From assembly GCA_019677205.1 (NCBI GenBank), contig JAAMXY010001095.1, positions 1 to 36,763 of the forward strand: DNA of 36,763 bases, in the 5' to 3' direction. Made by a program: the position numbers and the translations under genes. Below the pieces are notes generated by a model. The model had not been told where the DNA came from, did no database searches, and saw only the letters and a list, made by a program, of their open reading frames with translations. Shown here piece by piece: positions 18,992 to 29,970 of this stretch. This stretch comes from Pinguiococcus pyrenoidosus. Lineage: Eukaryota > Sar > Pinguiophyceae > Pinguiochrysidales > Pinguiochrysidaceae. The first letter of the stretch is position 1, and each line of letters begins with the position of its first letter.

Positions 18992-21900
18992 ATGCAGAGC
19001 CTGGGCAGCTTGCATGACTTCCTTCAGGAGCCCCCCATCAGGTACGGCGATGCTGCTGTGACGCCCACTTGGCATCGCCGCCTCTGAGCACCTCTTGCAA
19101 CGCCACCCAGACTCCGCGGCGGGGGGCGAGCGGCTCGCCTCGCCAAGTTAGCGGAGCTCAAGGCTGCGCAGAGTCGTCTCTGGACAGAAGTCGGCCTCGA
19201 CCCGATCCAGGTGGTCCAGACCAGGCCGGAGACCAGCGAGGCCAGGGAGCCGATCGTGGAAGAGGCAGAGAAGCCTCGGGTCCGGGTGACGTTTGTCGAT
19301 GCGCCGACCATTCCGCCCATCAAGGCTGTCGTGGCGAAGCCTCGCAGCGATCCCGAGCCGATTCCGAGGCGCCTCTCTCCGGGCTTCTCCTACACCTATG
19401 GAGTCAACCTGTCGGGCTACATGTGCGGGCGGATGCCGCCCAAGGTCCTCGACAGTCAACTCACCCTCCGGCGCCTGAGCCTTCCGCACAATGGACTCAT
19501 CGGGCAGATCCCGGACGCCGTGTTTCTGCTGGAGCACTTGGTGATCCTCAACCTGAGCAACAACAGCCTGAGGGGTCCTTTGCCGCCGGCGCTTGCGGCG
19601 CTCTCGGCCCTGGAAGGGCTGCATCTGCGCAACAACTTCTTCTACGGCGGCATCCCGCCGGAGTACGCCAAGCTGCGCAAGCTGAGGGAGCTCATCCTGG
19701 CGGAGAATGAGCTGTCGGGCGAGGTGCCCTTCGAGACGCTGCGCGAGCTGCGGCGCTTGGAGCAGCTGGACCTGAGCTTCAACGAGTTCAGCGGCGGCGT
19801 CTCGCACGGGGACTTCCAGTGGCTCTGCGGCCTGCGCTACTCCAACCTGCGGGGCAACAACCTGGCCGAGGAGGCCGCGCAGCCCTTCACGTGGATCTGC
19901 GGGAGGTACCCGGACCCCAACACGCTCCGCGCCATCAACCTGAGCGACAAGCAAGTGCGCCGCGTGGGCAGAGAAGTCGTGAACCTGCCCCGCTTGGAGG
20001 CCATCGACATCGAGCAGAAGCAGCTCTACAAGATGCTAGACCCGCCGGCGGCCGTCTTCGCAGAGGGCGTGCACAGCATGCGACAGCACTACCGCCTGGC
20101 CGAGACCTACGGAGAGACGGTGGAAAGTCGCCTTCAGATCGTCACCGTGGGCGGTAGCTTCGCGCAGCGCAGGAGGGCGGTCGCCATGCTCTGCAGCGCC
20201 CAGGAAGAGGTTGAAGCCGACGCCATCGACGAGTCGGATGTGAAGCACAACCTCGTCGCGCACCTCCGCTGGGACCTGGACCCGTCGCAAAGCCACGGGG
20301 ACGACGCCCAGGCGGAGGACGCGAGCGACGGCGACGGAGCCGTCGACGTCGACATCTTCCCCCCAATGCTCCAGGATGTGCTGATGCACGACTTCTTGCC
20401 CCACATCGCGGATACCTGGCGCTACGAGAAGCCCGTGTTCCTGTACATCGTGACGTGGGAGCAAGCGAAGCAGCTCTCTTTCGCCACCGAGTCCAACGCA
20501 GAGGGCTCTCCCTTCCCCGAGTTTGCGCTGGTGCGCGGCGTGTGTCCCGGCGCCACCATCTTGCTGTGCATCGACGACGTTGGCGTCGAAGACGACGCTT
20601 TGCCCGCCGAGGACGCGCGCCGCCCTTCCACGGTCCCCAGCGCCGAGGAGGTGCTGGAGGCGGCGCAGACGGCGAGAGACTGGCTGCGGCGCGAGCAGAT
20701 GATGGGAGAGCGCAGCAGTGGCTTCCGCGACGCCAGCTGCGACTTTGCCAAGGTGGTGGTGCCCTTCAGCGCCGGCCACCGCGCCTTCCGCGGGGCGCTG
20801 CTCTCGCTGCTGGGGCCGGGCGTTGCGCAGAATCCAGCACCGCCGCTCACGTGGCCTTCTAGCTACGCCTGGGTGGATACTTTCCTGGAGGAGGTGCGCA
20901 AGTCGCACGTGGAGAGCCAGGAGCATCGCCAGAAGAAGAAGCGCCGCAAGTCCGCCGCCAAGAACACCTACTTGTACCAGCCGGCCATCGTGGCGGTGAC
21001 GGAGCTGGAGGCGGCCTGGACGCCGCGCAAGGACTTTCTGGCACCGCACACGTCCAACAAATCCTGGGCTTCGGCGCTGGCCCTGGGACTGAACCGCGCG
21101 AGGCGGCGCTTAAGCATCTTGGATCTGCACAAGGGTTTCGTGCTGCTGCGACCCGAGTTGTACTTCACCATCGTGGGAGAGCTGTTGCATCCGCACCTGG
21201 GCGTGGGAGAGGCCGACGGCGCGCAGATTCCCTTTGAGACGCTGAGCGGCGCGTGGGATGAACTGCTGAAGCGCGAGCACTGTCGCGCGGCGCCGCTCCA
21301 TCCGTTCCTGCTCATCAACGGCTATGGGGAGCTGACGGCGCGGAAGAAGGGCCACACGGACGCAGATGACCTGAGTGTCGCGTCGCGCAAGAGTCGCCAC
21401 AGCCATCAGCACGGGGCACATTTGCGCCACCTCGGCGTGTTTCTACCGTGGCGTCTGGAGGGGGATGAGACGTACACACGGCGCTTTGGCAAGCACCGCC
21501 ACGGGGACAACAACGACGGCGACGCCGAGGCAGTACCCACCTTCCGCTTCCACTTCCCGCCCAACCAGCCCACCACGGCGGTGTTCCACCGCTTCGTGTG
21601 TCTGTGCGGCACGTCGTTGGGCGTGGGCGTGGCGCGGGCCAGCACGTCCGCGGCGGTGGTGGAAACCGCCTTTGGCGCCGTACACATCTTGCTGCTGGAC
21701 GCCAACACCATCGAGTACAGCGTGCACCGCCCCAGGACGTCGACGCAGCTGTCGCTGGCCTCCGACACGTCGGACGACAAGGACGGCTTCTTGCCGGACT
21801 TGGGCTGGCTGTACGCGGAGCTGCGCCACGTGCTGTACAGCTGCGCCGCCGTGCGGCCGGGCGCCGCCGTGTGGGAGACCAGCTTGCCATACGCCTTTGA

Positions 21901-24900
21901 CGACGTGGAGTTGGGCGTCATCAGCGACGCGGACTCTCGATCTTTGGTGTCGCCGCACGACATCGGCATCGCCGCGTTGGCGTCGGAGCATGCGGTGGCG
22001 CCGTTTGCGCCCAGTCGCTCGCCCATGCGGATGAGTACGACAGTGCCGCGCGACTTCCGCCGCCTCAAAAAGGCGCTGTACCACCAGCTGCGCGTGGAGG
22101 CCATGGCCAATGCGCCGCAGGCCTCCGTGTCCGCGGCGGCTTTTGGCGACCGCGACGCCGAGAGCATGCTGCCGGTGCACTGGCGCAGCCGCTACAAGGA
22201 CACGCCGCAGAAGCTCCTGAAGGCGTATCTGCGCGGCGGCGCCACGGGCTTGGGCCTGGTGGCCAGCATGAAGGCGCTGTACGTGCGCCACTACGAGGCG
22301 CTGCTGGAACCGAAGGAAGATGAAGACGGTCCCACGTCCAGCAGCGTGCACATCCCGGGCGGCCCCACCGACGCCCAGCTGGCCAAGCAGGTGCTGGACG
22401 CCTTCGTGCGCGAAGGCTTCAACGCCTTCATCCTGGGCCGCCACGCCTACATCTCCGGCGGGCTGTTGACGGCCATCGGCTTGCATGCCGTGCAGGCCGT
22501 GAAGACGTTCCTGAGAGACAGCGACAGCGCCAACGGCATCGTGAAGCTGCTGCGCCAGCAGCTGCACAAGCGGCGCTTCGAGGGCGACGACGCCGCCGAG
22601 GCCGACCACGACGCGCTGGGTAGCTCCAACGCAGACGCGACGCAGGCGATCGCCAGGACGGGCCTGAGGCACATCTACGTGTTCAAGTTGCGGCCGCAGA
22701 CGCTGCGCGCGCACCTGGCCGATGTACTCATGAAGCACCGGCCTTTGGTGGATGTGGAGCAGATCTGCATCGTGGTGCCTGGTCTGGAGCGAGACTCGCT
22801 GGGTGAAGAGCGCCTCATGGACGCCGTCGTCACTGCCTTGGAGGTGTTCCACCTTCGGCGGTTCCTGCTCTTGAGAGGCGTATCGGCGCCGCTGGTGGAC
22901 GACCTGGTGCACACGCATGGGCTGCGGCGCCTGAGAGACCTGGAGCTCATCGCCACGCTAGCGCCACGCATCGCGCACGCGTACTACGCCAAGCACTTCT
23001 GCGACGAGGGTCGCGACGCCGCAGAGCAGGACATCGCCAGAGTGCTCCGTCGCGCGGCCGAGCTGTATGACCAGCTGCAACGAGATGAGTGCGAAGAGCC
23101 AGACTCGGAGGCGGAGTCCAAGAAGCCTGGGAAAACCCGCGGCTTCACCCTGAACCTGAAGCGGTGGCTGCGCTACGAGGACATTCCCGGTGCCTTGGCG
23201 GCCGCCATCCAAGAGGTGGCGCTGCATCTGGACTTAGACCTGTCGTCCACGTGCGGGCGCTTTGAGGAGAAGGGCACCGAGCGCCACTTCCGCCTGGTGG
23301 GCGCGGACAACAACTTCATGCGCTTCTTCCAGGTGGCGCATCTGCACAGCCGCCTCGAGGGCATCCTGGGCAAGGCGCTCGTGCGTTTCCTCCACAACGA
23401 GACGTCCGTGTACGAGCACAGCCGCATTCCCATGTACGTCCAGGACCAGAACGTCACGCGGAGCTTCCGCCACGATCGACCAGCCATGAACACGAAGTTC
23501 ACCTTCACCAGCGGCAACGCCGCTCCGGCCGACAAGCCCCTCGCGGCCTTGCTTGAGACGGACGTGTTCGCCTTCCGCCGCCTCTTCGTGCCAATTCATG
23601 ACCTGAAGATGGTGCCCGTGTTCATCAGCATCAACATCTACACAGCGCGAGGATGGATGGACAAAGTGCTCTGGGCCGCCGAGCATGCCGGCGAGTCGGA
23701 GGAGGAGATCGCCGCCGCCGCCGCCGCGGCAGCGGCAGTTCCCATGCCCGCTGCTTCTGCCGCGGCAGCTGCCGCGGCTGCCGGCCCGACTGCCGCCACG
23801 GCTGCAGCCACGGCCACAGCAAAAGCTCCTCCAGCCACGACGGGATCAGGCGGAGCAGATAGTCAGGTATGTTGCTGAGGAACCTCCCGCTTAAATCCGA
23901 CGAGTCGAATTGGGTTGGAGGGGGGGGGCTAACATGGCGCTTCTTTCTCCCAACCATCCGCTCTTAGGGCCGCTTTGTGGAGCGTTTCTGGGGAGGGATG
24001 GACAAGGCCCTGAACCGCCTGGTGGGCCTGCAGGGCACGGGTCCGCAGACTTCGGAGCACAGTGACGAGAAGAAGGAGGACAACATGGAGCCAACACCGG
24101 CGGTTGCCGTCAAGCCGGTCACACCGGAAGACACCGCAAAGGCCAAGGTAGGAAGCGGCCTGGGAGGAAGCACGTGTGAGGGGGCCGCAAGATCCTAACG
24201 CTCCCGCCGCGAACACGCGATGCTGCCAGGACGACCTCTTGATGAACATCGACCCCAATGCGCTGGTGAGGCGCGTGCGCGAGGATGATACGAAGGGAGC
24301 GACCAAAGGTGCGACGACTCTGCGTGAGGCTCTGAGAGAAAGGAAGAGAAAAAGAAAGAGAGAGAGAGATAGAGAGGCAGCTGGCGGAAGGGCAAGGTGA
24401 TGATCACGCGTCCGCTCTTTCCTCGCAGACAAGTCAGGGGACGGAGACCAACCACCACCGGCTCGTCGCCGGCTCCGCATTCGGCGGCTGCACCACAAGC
24501 ACATTGAGCGTCAGGGCGTGAATATCCACCCCGTGGGAGTGCTCCGGAAGGACACCAACAAGAACATTAACAGCGACGACGACGCAGACAAACACGGTCA
24601 AACTGGACACGGTGCACATGCATCAACCCCTTCCGAACCAGATTCTACGGCCCCATCGATTCTCTTCTCTGGCCCGGCTTTCCGAACCCGCACGGTGTCG
24701 CCTCCGCCTCTTCTACGCCCACGCAGTGGGCCATCGGCACAGATGCGGCACTCCCTTCCCGGAATCCCCGCGCAGGACCGAGCCTTCTCAGCAGAGCAGG
24801 TCCAACCTCGGCCTCGCACGCAGCCGACGAGGCTGAAGAGCGACGCACTGCTGCCTCCTTATCTCGCCAGGCAATACCGGCATTCCGACGGGGATCTGGA

Positions 24901-24943
24901 AGTGGGCTCGCTCCTCCCGCGCCAGCTTAGCTTAGGGCTGTAG
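18992..24943 (+). CDS. LRR protein with degenerate Roc GTPase and COR domain (Roco-like), large novel C-terminus
   Basis: I predict about 1859 residues. Exons are 18992-19041, 19111-23866, 23968-24147, 24230-24308 and 24429-24943; all junctions are phase-consistent. Plant-type LRRs (LxxLxLxxNxLxGxIP) occupy about 135-325. From about 355 the fold order looks like Roc: a beta strand LQIVTVGG, a later strand KPVFLYIVTWEQAK, GATILLCIDDVG and VVVPFSA. However, the P-loop position reads GSFAQRRR, with no GK[ST], so GTP binding is unlikely. A PLTWPSSYAW boundary and COR-like features follow (RRRLSILDLHKGFVLLRPEL, FRFHFPPNQPTTAVFHRFV; about 660-950). No kinase motifs come after. Residues 980-1550 match nothing I know, then an Ala-rich tract (about 1549-1590) and a disordered tail. 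Roco proteins are scaffold or signalling proteins, but the role here is unknown. The last two exons rest on splice signals alone. An alternative donor at 24266 would end the protein at 24521. Confidence 0.8.
23706..23830. repeat. GCC/GCN trinucleotide tract encoding polyalanine
   Basis: GCN-rich sequence in the Roco-like gene encodes two runs of 8-9 alanines and an Ala/Thr/Pro-rich extension. It is a low-complexity tract prone to length change. Confidence 0.85.
24325..24376. repeat. Purine-rich GA microsatellite in an intron
   Basis: An almost pure A/G run including (GA)n lies within the last intron of the Roco-like gene (24309-24428). Confidence 0.75.
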
Positions 24944-25510
24944 ACGAACCGTCCGAGTTCCCTTCTAAGCTACTTTCTACCTCAATCTTTGTCAAACGCG
25001 ACAGCAGTGCTGTCCGCCTTGCTGAGCGCCGCATGCCAACGACTCAAGGCCACTGTGGGCACGGTCCATTCGCTCCCTCCTTGTCAATAACCCGTCGGTG
25101 CAATTGAAAAGTGGCAAGTGGCAGGCGCCAGGCGCTTTTCCAGTCGCAGCGATCCTTCCTTGGACGCGTTCCATCAATCTCGTGCCGAAAGGAGGTCCGC
25201 GGCGGCCCGCTTGGCACCTTCCCGCTTGGCACCTTCGCCAAAACATCCCCAGTCGCACAGAACCTTTCCCCTCCGTTCCCCGCGGCACCGTGGCACCGTA
25301 GTAGCGTTCTGGTGCCCGTGTCCCGTCCCCTCCCCTTCCGTTCCCTTCCCTGGTGCTCCGTCCCGCCCCCCTTCCCACAAACATCAAGCATGCAAAGAGA
25401 TCCCTCCACAGGAGATGGGCCAGAAGAAGGCTTCGACAGGAGTCTGGAGAGGTGTTCGCTGCCGAGCGCTTCCGAGGCGTCTCATGCCGAGGCGGTGGTC
25501 TAAGGTCGTT
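24944..25510. other. Convergent intergenic region between Roco-like gene and PC4
   Basis: This GC-rich spacer holds both 3' UTRs. It includes a perfect 15-bp tandem duplication (CCCGCTTGGCACCTT, 25206-25235) and C/T-rich stretches around 25310-25380. Short open frames here have no recognisable domain. Confidence 0.45.
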
Positions 25511-25921
25511 CTAGAGTTTGGCGATGGCGTCGTCGATCTCGTCCTGGAAGTCGCGGATCATCGCCCACTGCTCTGCGGTGAGAGCGATGCCCTTCTTGCC
25601 GGGCTTTTTGACGCCGTCCTGGTCATAAAATTCGCGCACGTCCACCAGGACCTTGCTGTTGTGAGTTCGCACGGTGACGCGTCTCTGTGGCGCTTGGGAA
25701 GTTAGAGAGGCGACGTGGAGAGGCGGCGTGGAGAGGCGGCGCCTCGTTACGGTGTTCCCGGGGGAAGTGGACGGACGTCGCACCTTCTCGCTTATCTCGA
25801 AGTAGACGTCTCCGTTGTCATTGAGCTTGGCGCGCTTGGCGGCGGGCTCTTCGGCGGCTTCGCTGGAGCTGCTCACTGCGGCGGCGGACGTGCGTGTCTC
25901 TTCGATGCCGCGTTTGGCCAT
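25511..25921 (-). CDS. Transcriptional coactivator p15 (PC4/Sub1)
   Basis: This small single-stranded-DNA-binding coactivator has 103 residues from exons 25921-25784 and 25684-25511. The 99-nt intron (GTGCGA...CCACAG, phase 0) interrupts the PC4 fold, and splicing restores VYFEISEKRRVTVRTHNSKV. The remaining core, LVDVREFYDQDG then PGKKGIALTAEQW and a final acidic helix, is diagnostic of PC4. The N-terminus carries the Ser/acidic-rich tail typical of the family (AAAVSSSSEAAEEP), which is the phosphorylated regulatory part in animals. PC4 assists RNA polymerase II initiation and protects or melts single-stranded DNA. I chose the Met at 25921 because it gives the usual family length. The frame stays open upstream to a Met at 26086, which would add 55 residues resembling no PC4 extension. 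Confidence 0.95.
   Translation of the reverse strand: MAKRGIEETRTSAAAVSSSSEAAEEPAAKRAKLNDNGDVYFEISEKVRRPSTSPGNTVTRRRLSTPPLHVASLTSQAPQRRVTVRTHNSKVLVDVREFYDQDGVKKPGKKGIALTAEQWAMIRDFQDEIDDAIAKL
25705..25743. repeat. Three 13-bp tandem units within the PC4 intron
   Basis: GAGAGGCGACGTG, GAGAGGCGGCGTG and GAGAGGCGGCGCC follow one another in the PC4 intron. They explain why the intron reads open in frame with no meaningful peptide. Confidence 0.85.
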
Positions 25922-26122
25922 GCCGTTGCGCAGCTGTGGCTTTTGGTGGCCGTGCGGAGAGAGGGCCTTCTGGAGCTCTTGGCGTTTTGGCAGCTTTTGT
26001 TTGTTGTTTTTCCTTCGGGCAATAACAGGGGAGACAAGGGAAGGCCACCCTTCAGCTTCAGCCACAACTAGTGTCACAAACCGCACGTATGGGCGCGGTG
26101 GCTAACGCATGTTCAGTTCTGG

Positions 26123-26139
26123 CCAATCGCAGCCACGTG
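26123..26139 (-). promoter_or_regulatory. CCAAT box with adjacent G-box (CACGTG) upstream of PC4
   Basis: CCAAT at 26123-26127 is followed 6 bp later by the palindromic G-box CACGTG (26134-26139), about 210 bp upstream of the PC4 start. G-boxes are bound by bZIP and bHLH factors. Functional use is inference. Confidence 0.35.
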
Positions 26140-26938
26140 CCACGACAATGCAGCGTCAACATGAACGTGATGGGCGGATGTGGAGGCATACTTTGCGCGG
26201 CAAGAAGAACCCCCTCTTCCCATAAAGTACAGCCACAAAGTGCGCGCAGTCATGATTGAGTGGCACTTTAGTCAGCTGTGGTGTGATTGACGTAGAGCGC
26301 GATTTTCGAATACCAGCCTATGTCCAAAGAACACGCCCACATGCAGGAACGTACACGTCAGCCGGGTCAAAGTACATGCTGCATTTCGCAAGTGCCACGT
26401 CTTCGGCGACGCCATGAAGGCTAGCGCGATAGTCTACGGGCCCAAGTTCAACGCCGCCGCGGGGGTGCAAACGGAGATCCCTCATGTCAAGCGTGTGTCT
26501 GAAAAATTCTAATCAAGTTGTAGCACTGGCAAATACCAGTTCGCATTACACTGCACCACATTCCTCCCGAATCCAATCTGCTGGCGAAGTTTTCCTGCAG
26601 GCACGATTGGCCACATCCAGTAGCACCCCCTGGCAGCGAGTGCCGTAACGCCGCGTTCTACGCCGTCAAAACGCCCCAGAATGCCCCTCAGATCCAATGG
26701 CTGTCGCAATCGCGCCGGAGGGCGCAAGACGACGGAGATTTTCGAATCGGGGGATGGGAGCGCGAGCATGAGCTTCGGTGGCGCGAAGCGCGAAGCCAAG
26801 AAAAGATGCCAACTGATGGAACACTGTTTCTTGTGGACAGACTTTCGAAAGACTGTTTCCGAGGATTTTGGACGGTTCGCTAACCTAGCGGTACCAAAAC
26901 AAATAAAAATTTCTGGAATTTGTGATCGTCTACCCAGA

Positions 26939-26954
26939 ATATATTGCAATATAT
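26939..26954. promoter_or_regulatory. 16-bp palindrome upstream of the bZIP gene
   Basis: ATATATTGCAATATAT is a perfect inverted repeat about 275 bp before the bZIP start. Its ATTGCAAT core resembles palindromic bZIP-type sites. A TATAAA-like sequence overlaps its right end. Confidence 0.35.
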
Positions 26955-27229
26955 AAATCTATAATTCATATAAAAGTAACGCTTTTGACCGTCCGACCGC
27001 TTCTCACTTTTCATCGGATTCTCTTTCGTCTCTCAGCCTTCATCAGCTGTGTGTGTAGTCCGCAGCCTCTCCCAAGTCGCACAGGCTCGCGAAGTGTCGC
27101 TTCAAAGCCCACGGCTTCGGAAGTCCTCCGCCCACGGACGTCTGCACTCCCGCCTCTGCGCACGCAGGAGGCGCAGACAGGGCCGCCCAGCATTTGAGCG
27201 CTGCTCTGTGGCCCCCCGCCGAGGCCGCC

Positions 27230-29429
27230 ATGAGAGGCGTCTCTGCAACATCAACTTCGGCTGGGAGCGGAAAGCCTGGCAGCCTCAAGCGCCCAGCCAG
27301 CGCCAAGAGCCTGGCAAACGCCAAGAAGGAGCCCGCGTCGCCTTCCAACAGCAGCGGAGGCGCTCCCACGCCCAAGAGGAGACGGCGCGCCAACTTGTCG
27401 CCGTCGGAGAGGGCGCAACTCAATCGCGATCGGAATCGAGAGCACGCCAGAAACACGCGCCTCCGCAAGAAGGCTTTCGTGGAAGAACTGCAGCGCGTGC
27501 TAAGTAAGTGCTTCTGGGAGGCGACCAGCGCGGCGGGAAGCGCTGGAGAGAGGCCCAGCGAGCGTGGATGAAAGCGCCACCGACACCCGCGGCTGCAAGG
27601 AAGGCGCACTGCGGATTCTTCAACTTCCACCCTCACGCTTCCTTCGCCCCTAGGAGAGTACCAGGAGCAGGAGGCGCGCGACAAGGAGCACAAGCACAGC
27701 CGCCAGAAGCTCAATATCCATGCGCAGGACATCGCCATTCGGCGCTCGCGGGACTTCCTGGAGTTGCTGCTGCTGCCCCGCCCTGCACCCACGCGGCGGG
27801 ACAAGAAGACTCTCACAGGTAGGGACCGAACGACCCTCAAGAGCCTGCGCGGTACTCGTGGGTCGATGGACTGAGGATCGCTTTCGCCATGAACCGTCGC
27901 GCCGCGGCAGACGGAGCCATGATCGACACGCTCCTTGCGGCGCGTGGGACGGTGGATGTGCCGGTCGGGATCGTCTTGCTGCACAGTGCAACCAGTGCGA
28001 AAGCTTCCCTCCCCGCGTTGGGGACCTCAGACGATGCTGGCACCGTCAAGGTCTCCCAGGCCGCTGAGCTGATCCCGCTCCTGAAGTTCACGCGAGAGTA
28101 CGCGGCGACCGCGGCCGCCCTCAGCACGCCGACTTCAGCGCCGGCCCCTGCGAAGCATCACCTCGCCCTCCGGCTGGTCCATCTGCAGATCATGCACTCG
28201 GCGCCAGAGTTCTTGGATGCGCAGCTCTCGCCAGTCCCGAGTCCTCGCCCGCTGCAGAAGGGAGCAGAGAATGGCGCCGGGGAAGCCAAGACGTCGGCGG
28301 TGCAGGAGGATCTTCCGCGACCTGCTGCTCCGGGCAGCGCAGGTGAAGACGGCGACGGTAAATACATCGTGCTGTCGGCGAAATGGGAAGTCTACCGCTG
28401 CCCGGGCCCCGCACCGAGCTCAAGAGGCCGAGTCAAGTCCTCGCGAGCGGCGCTCAAGTCGAAGGCAAAGGCGAGGGCTGCAGGCTCTCCAGAGGCGAAG
28501 AAGGAGGACAGTGACGACGGGGAGCTCTCCGAGCAGGAGATCAAGTTTGAGCCCGATGCCGTCCCGTGTGGCGATCGAGCCTTGTCGGGATTCCTGCAGA
28601 TGCATCTTGCACCACAGGGAGCCGCGTCCGGGCACAAGCCGTCGGATGCATTCGCATTTCCAGCGTGCGAGCTGTGGCAGATCACGCAGGCGTCCCTGCA
28701 TTGCGACCCAGGCGTGGCCGCAGTTGCTGCTTCGCTGGCGGACAGGACAGAAGCTGCCTCGGGCGGCGTGGGGATAGCAGGCACAGAGGCCTGTGCTGCA
28801 GCGCCACCAGGTGGCGCCGCAGCACCCCCAAGCTCGCGACCCAGCTCGGAGGATGAGACGCAAACCACGGCGTCGGCGTCAGCGCCAAGCTCGAGCTCGG
28901 AAGTAGAAGAGTCTTTCCTTGAAGCGCTACGCATGGGGACGGTACGACGTGCCAGGAAAGCAGAGCACAGGCGTAGCTCACCTCTCACTGACGCCGCGCG
29001 GTCGATAACAGGATCGTGAGCTAATAGAGCTTGTCAGAAGCTTCCGGCACAAGAGCCTCGTGTGCAAGGATGCGACTGCCTCTGCAGGCGCCGATCCTTT
29101 GCTGCCGCTTTCCACCATCGTCGCCTGCGTGCGAGAACGTAAGGACCGGCGATGAGGAAGGGAACGAGGCGCTGCTGTGCTGATCCTTCCATCCTTCCCA
29201 TCTCTTAGAGAAGGAAGCTCTGCTGCGAATGGACGTCGAGCAGAGCTCCGAGACGGCGAGGCCACGAACTCCTGGCGAAGAAGCAAAGCAAAGCCGACCC
29301 GGCTGCGCCTCAGATGATAGGATAGCGGATGCAGGTAGCGTCGTCCTCTCGGTGATTCCCTTGCAGAACGACCGATTCGTCGGGCGAATCCGAGCGGGAG
29401 GGGACGGGCACGAAGGATCCACTCTGTGA
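27230..29429 (+). CDS. bZIP transcription factor, stramenopile-type basic region
   Basis: I predict 605 residues from five exons: 27230-27503, 27654-27818, 27911-28941, 29012-29138 and 29209-29429. Introns are 150, 92, 70 and 70 nt, all phase-consistent; the last has a strong GTAAGG donor and a pyrimidine tract ending CTCTTAG. A nuclear-localisation-like PKRRRR (48-53) precedes the DNA-binding region RDRNREHARNTRLRKKAF. This follows the N-x7-R-x9-L spacing (Asn69, Arg77, Leu87), with His and Thr where many bZIPs have Ala and Ser/Cys. The heptad is weak: positions after Leu87 are Tyr, Asp and Arg. The rest is Ser/Ala/Pro-rich with one hydrophobic segment after the zipper (DFLELLLLP), and no PAS or LOV domain. 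The start is an ATG in GCCGCC context. Exons 4-5 rest on splice signals; without them the protein ends at 29019. Confidence 0.8.
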
Positions 29430-29970
29430 GGGAGGAGCCCCTTCACGATGCTTGCAGATGTCCGAGGCGACCACAGGCGATCGAGGTCGCTTGTCACATC
29501 GTGACCGTCTGCACGCCATCTGCTTCGGAAGCGGTCCCCCGTGCGGCTCCGTACCGAAGGTCACGCAGACCTGCTTTCCTGGCGACTCTCTTTTCGCCCC
29601 GCCGATTGCTTTGAGCGGCGCAACGCCTCGGCAGATCCGTATGGTTTAGTCTGCGTCAACCCCCTGGTGCACGCAATCTGCCAGGCGTGCTCTTGTAGTT
29701 CTTGTCTGGTTCACAATGGCATTCTGCAGGCAGGAAATGGTGAGGCCCGAAACACCGTCAATGGACGGGGCCAAGGAGGCGTGCGGACCTGCAGTTGGTG
29801 CATGCATGGTGGCACAAGGCCGTGTGTTGCAGGCTGGCTCACACAAGTTGTTATCATGGTCAAGTCATCACCAGCTGAAGATCCCTTGTTTTATGGCCCC
29901 CCTTTCCATCCAAAGGTCCGCCTTGTTCAGCATCCCTCGCATCTCGATTCGCTTCGTCTCTCTGGAGCCA
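29430..29970. other. Convergent intergenic region between bZIP and coiled-coil genes
   Basis: This holds the 3' flanks of two convergent genes. An open frame of 162 codons on the plus strand (29541-30029) runs into the antisense of the coiled-coil gene and has no recognisable domain. Nothing else is supported. Confidence 0.4.

Larger units (their letters stand above)
25922..27229. other. Divergent intergenic region between PC4 and bZIP genes
   Basis: This 1.3-kb spacer contains the upstream regions of PC4 (minus) and the bZIP gene (plus). GC is moderate and drops to AT-rich near 26900-26980. A 146-codon open frame on the minus strand (26949-26509) has no recognisable domain, so I leave it uncalled. 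CCAAT, G-box and palindromic elements are listed separately. No tRNA seen. Confidence 0.45.

Noticed and set aside
18743-19087. Upstream start for the Roco-like gene at 18743
   Set aside because: The frame continues past 19041 to a stop. The 50-nt exon from the ATG at 18992 with a GTACGG donor fits the downstream frame exactly and gives a sensible N-terminus.
21443-22918. 491-codon open frame on the minus strand
   Set aside because: It is antisense to the Roco-like gene, with shadow-type composition and no domain.
22000-23700. Protein kinase domain expected after a COR domain
   Set aside because: No glycine loop, VAIK lysine, HRD or DFG motif is found.
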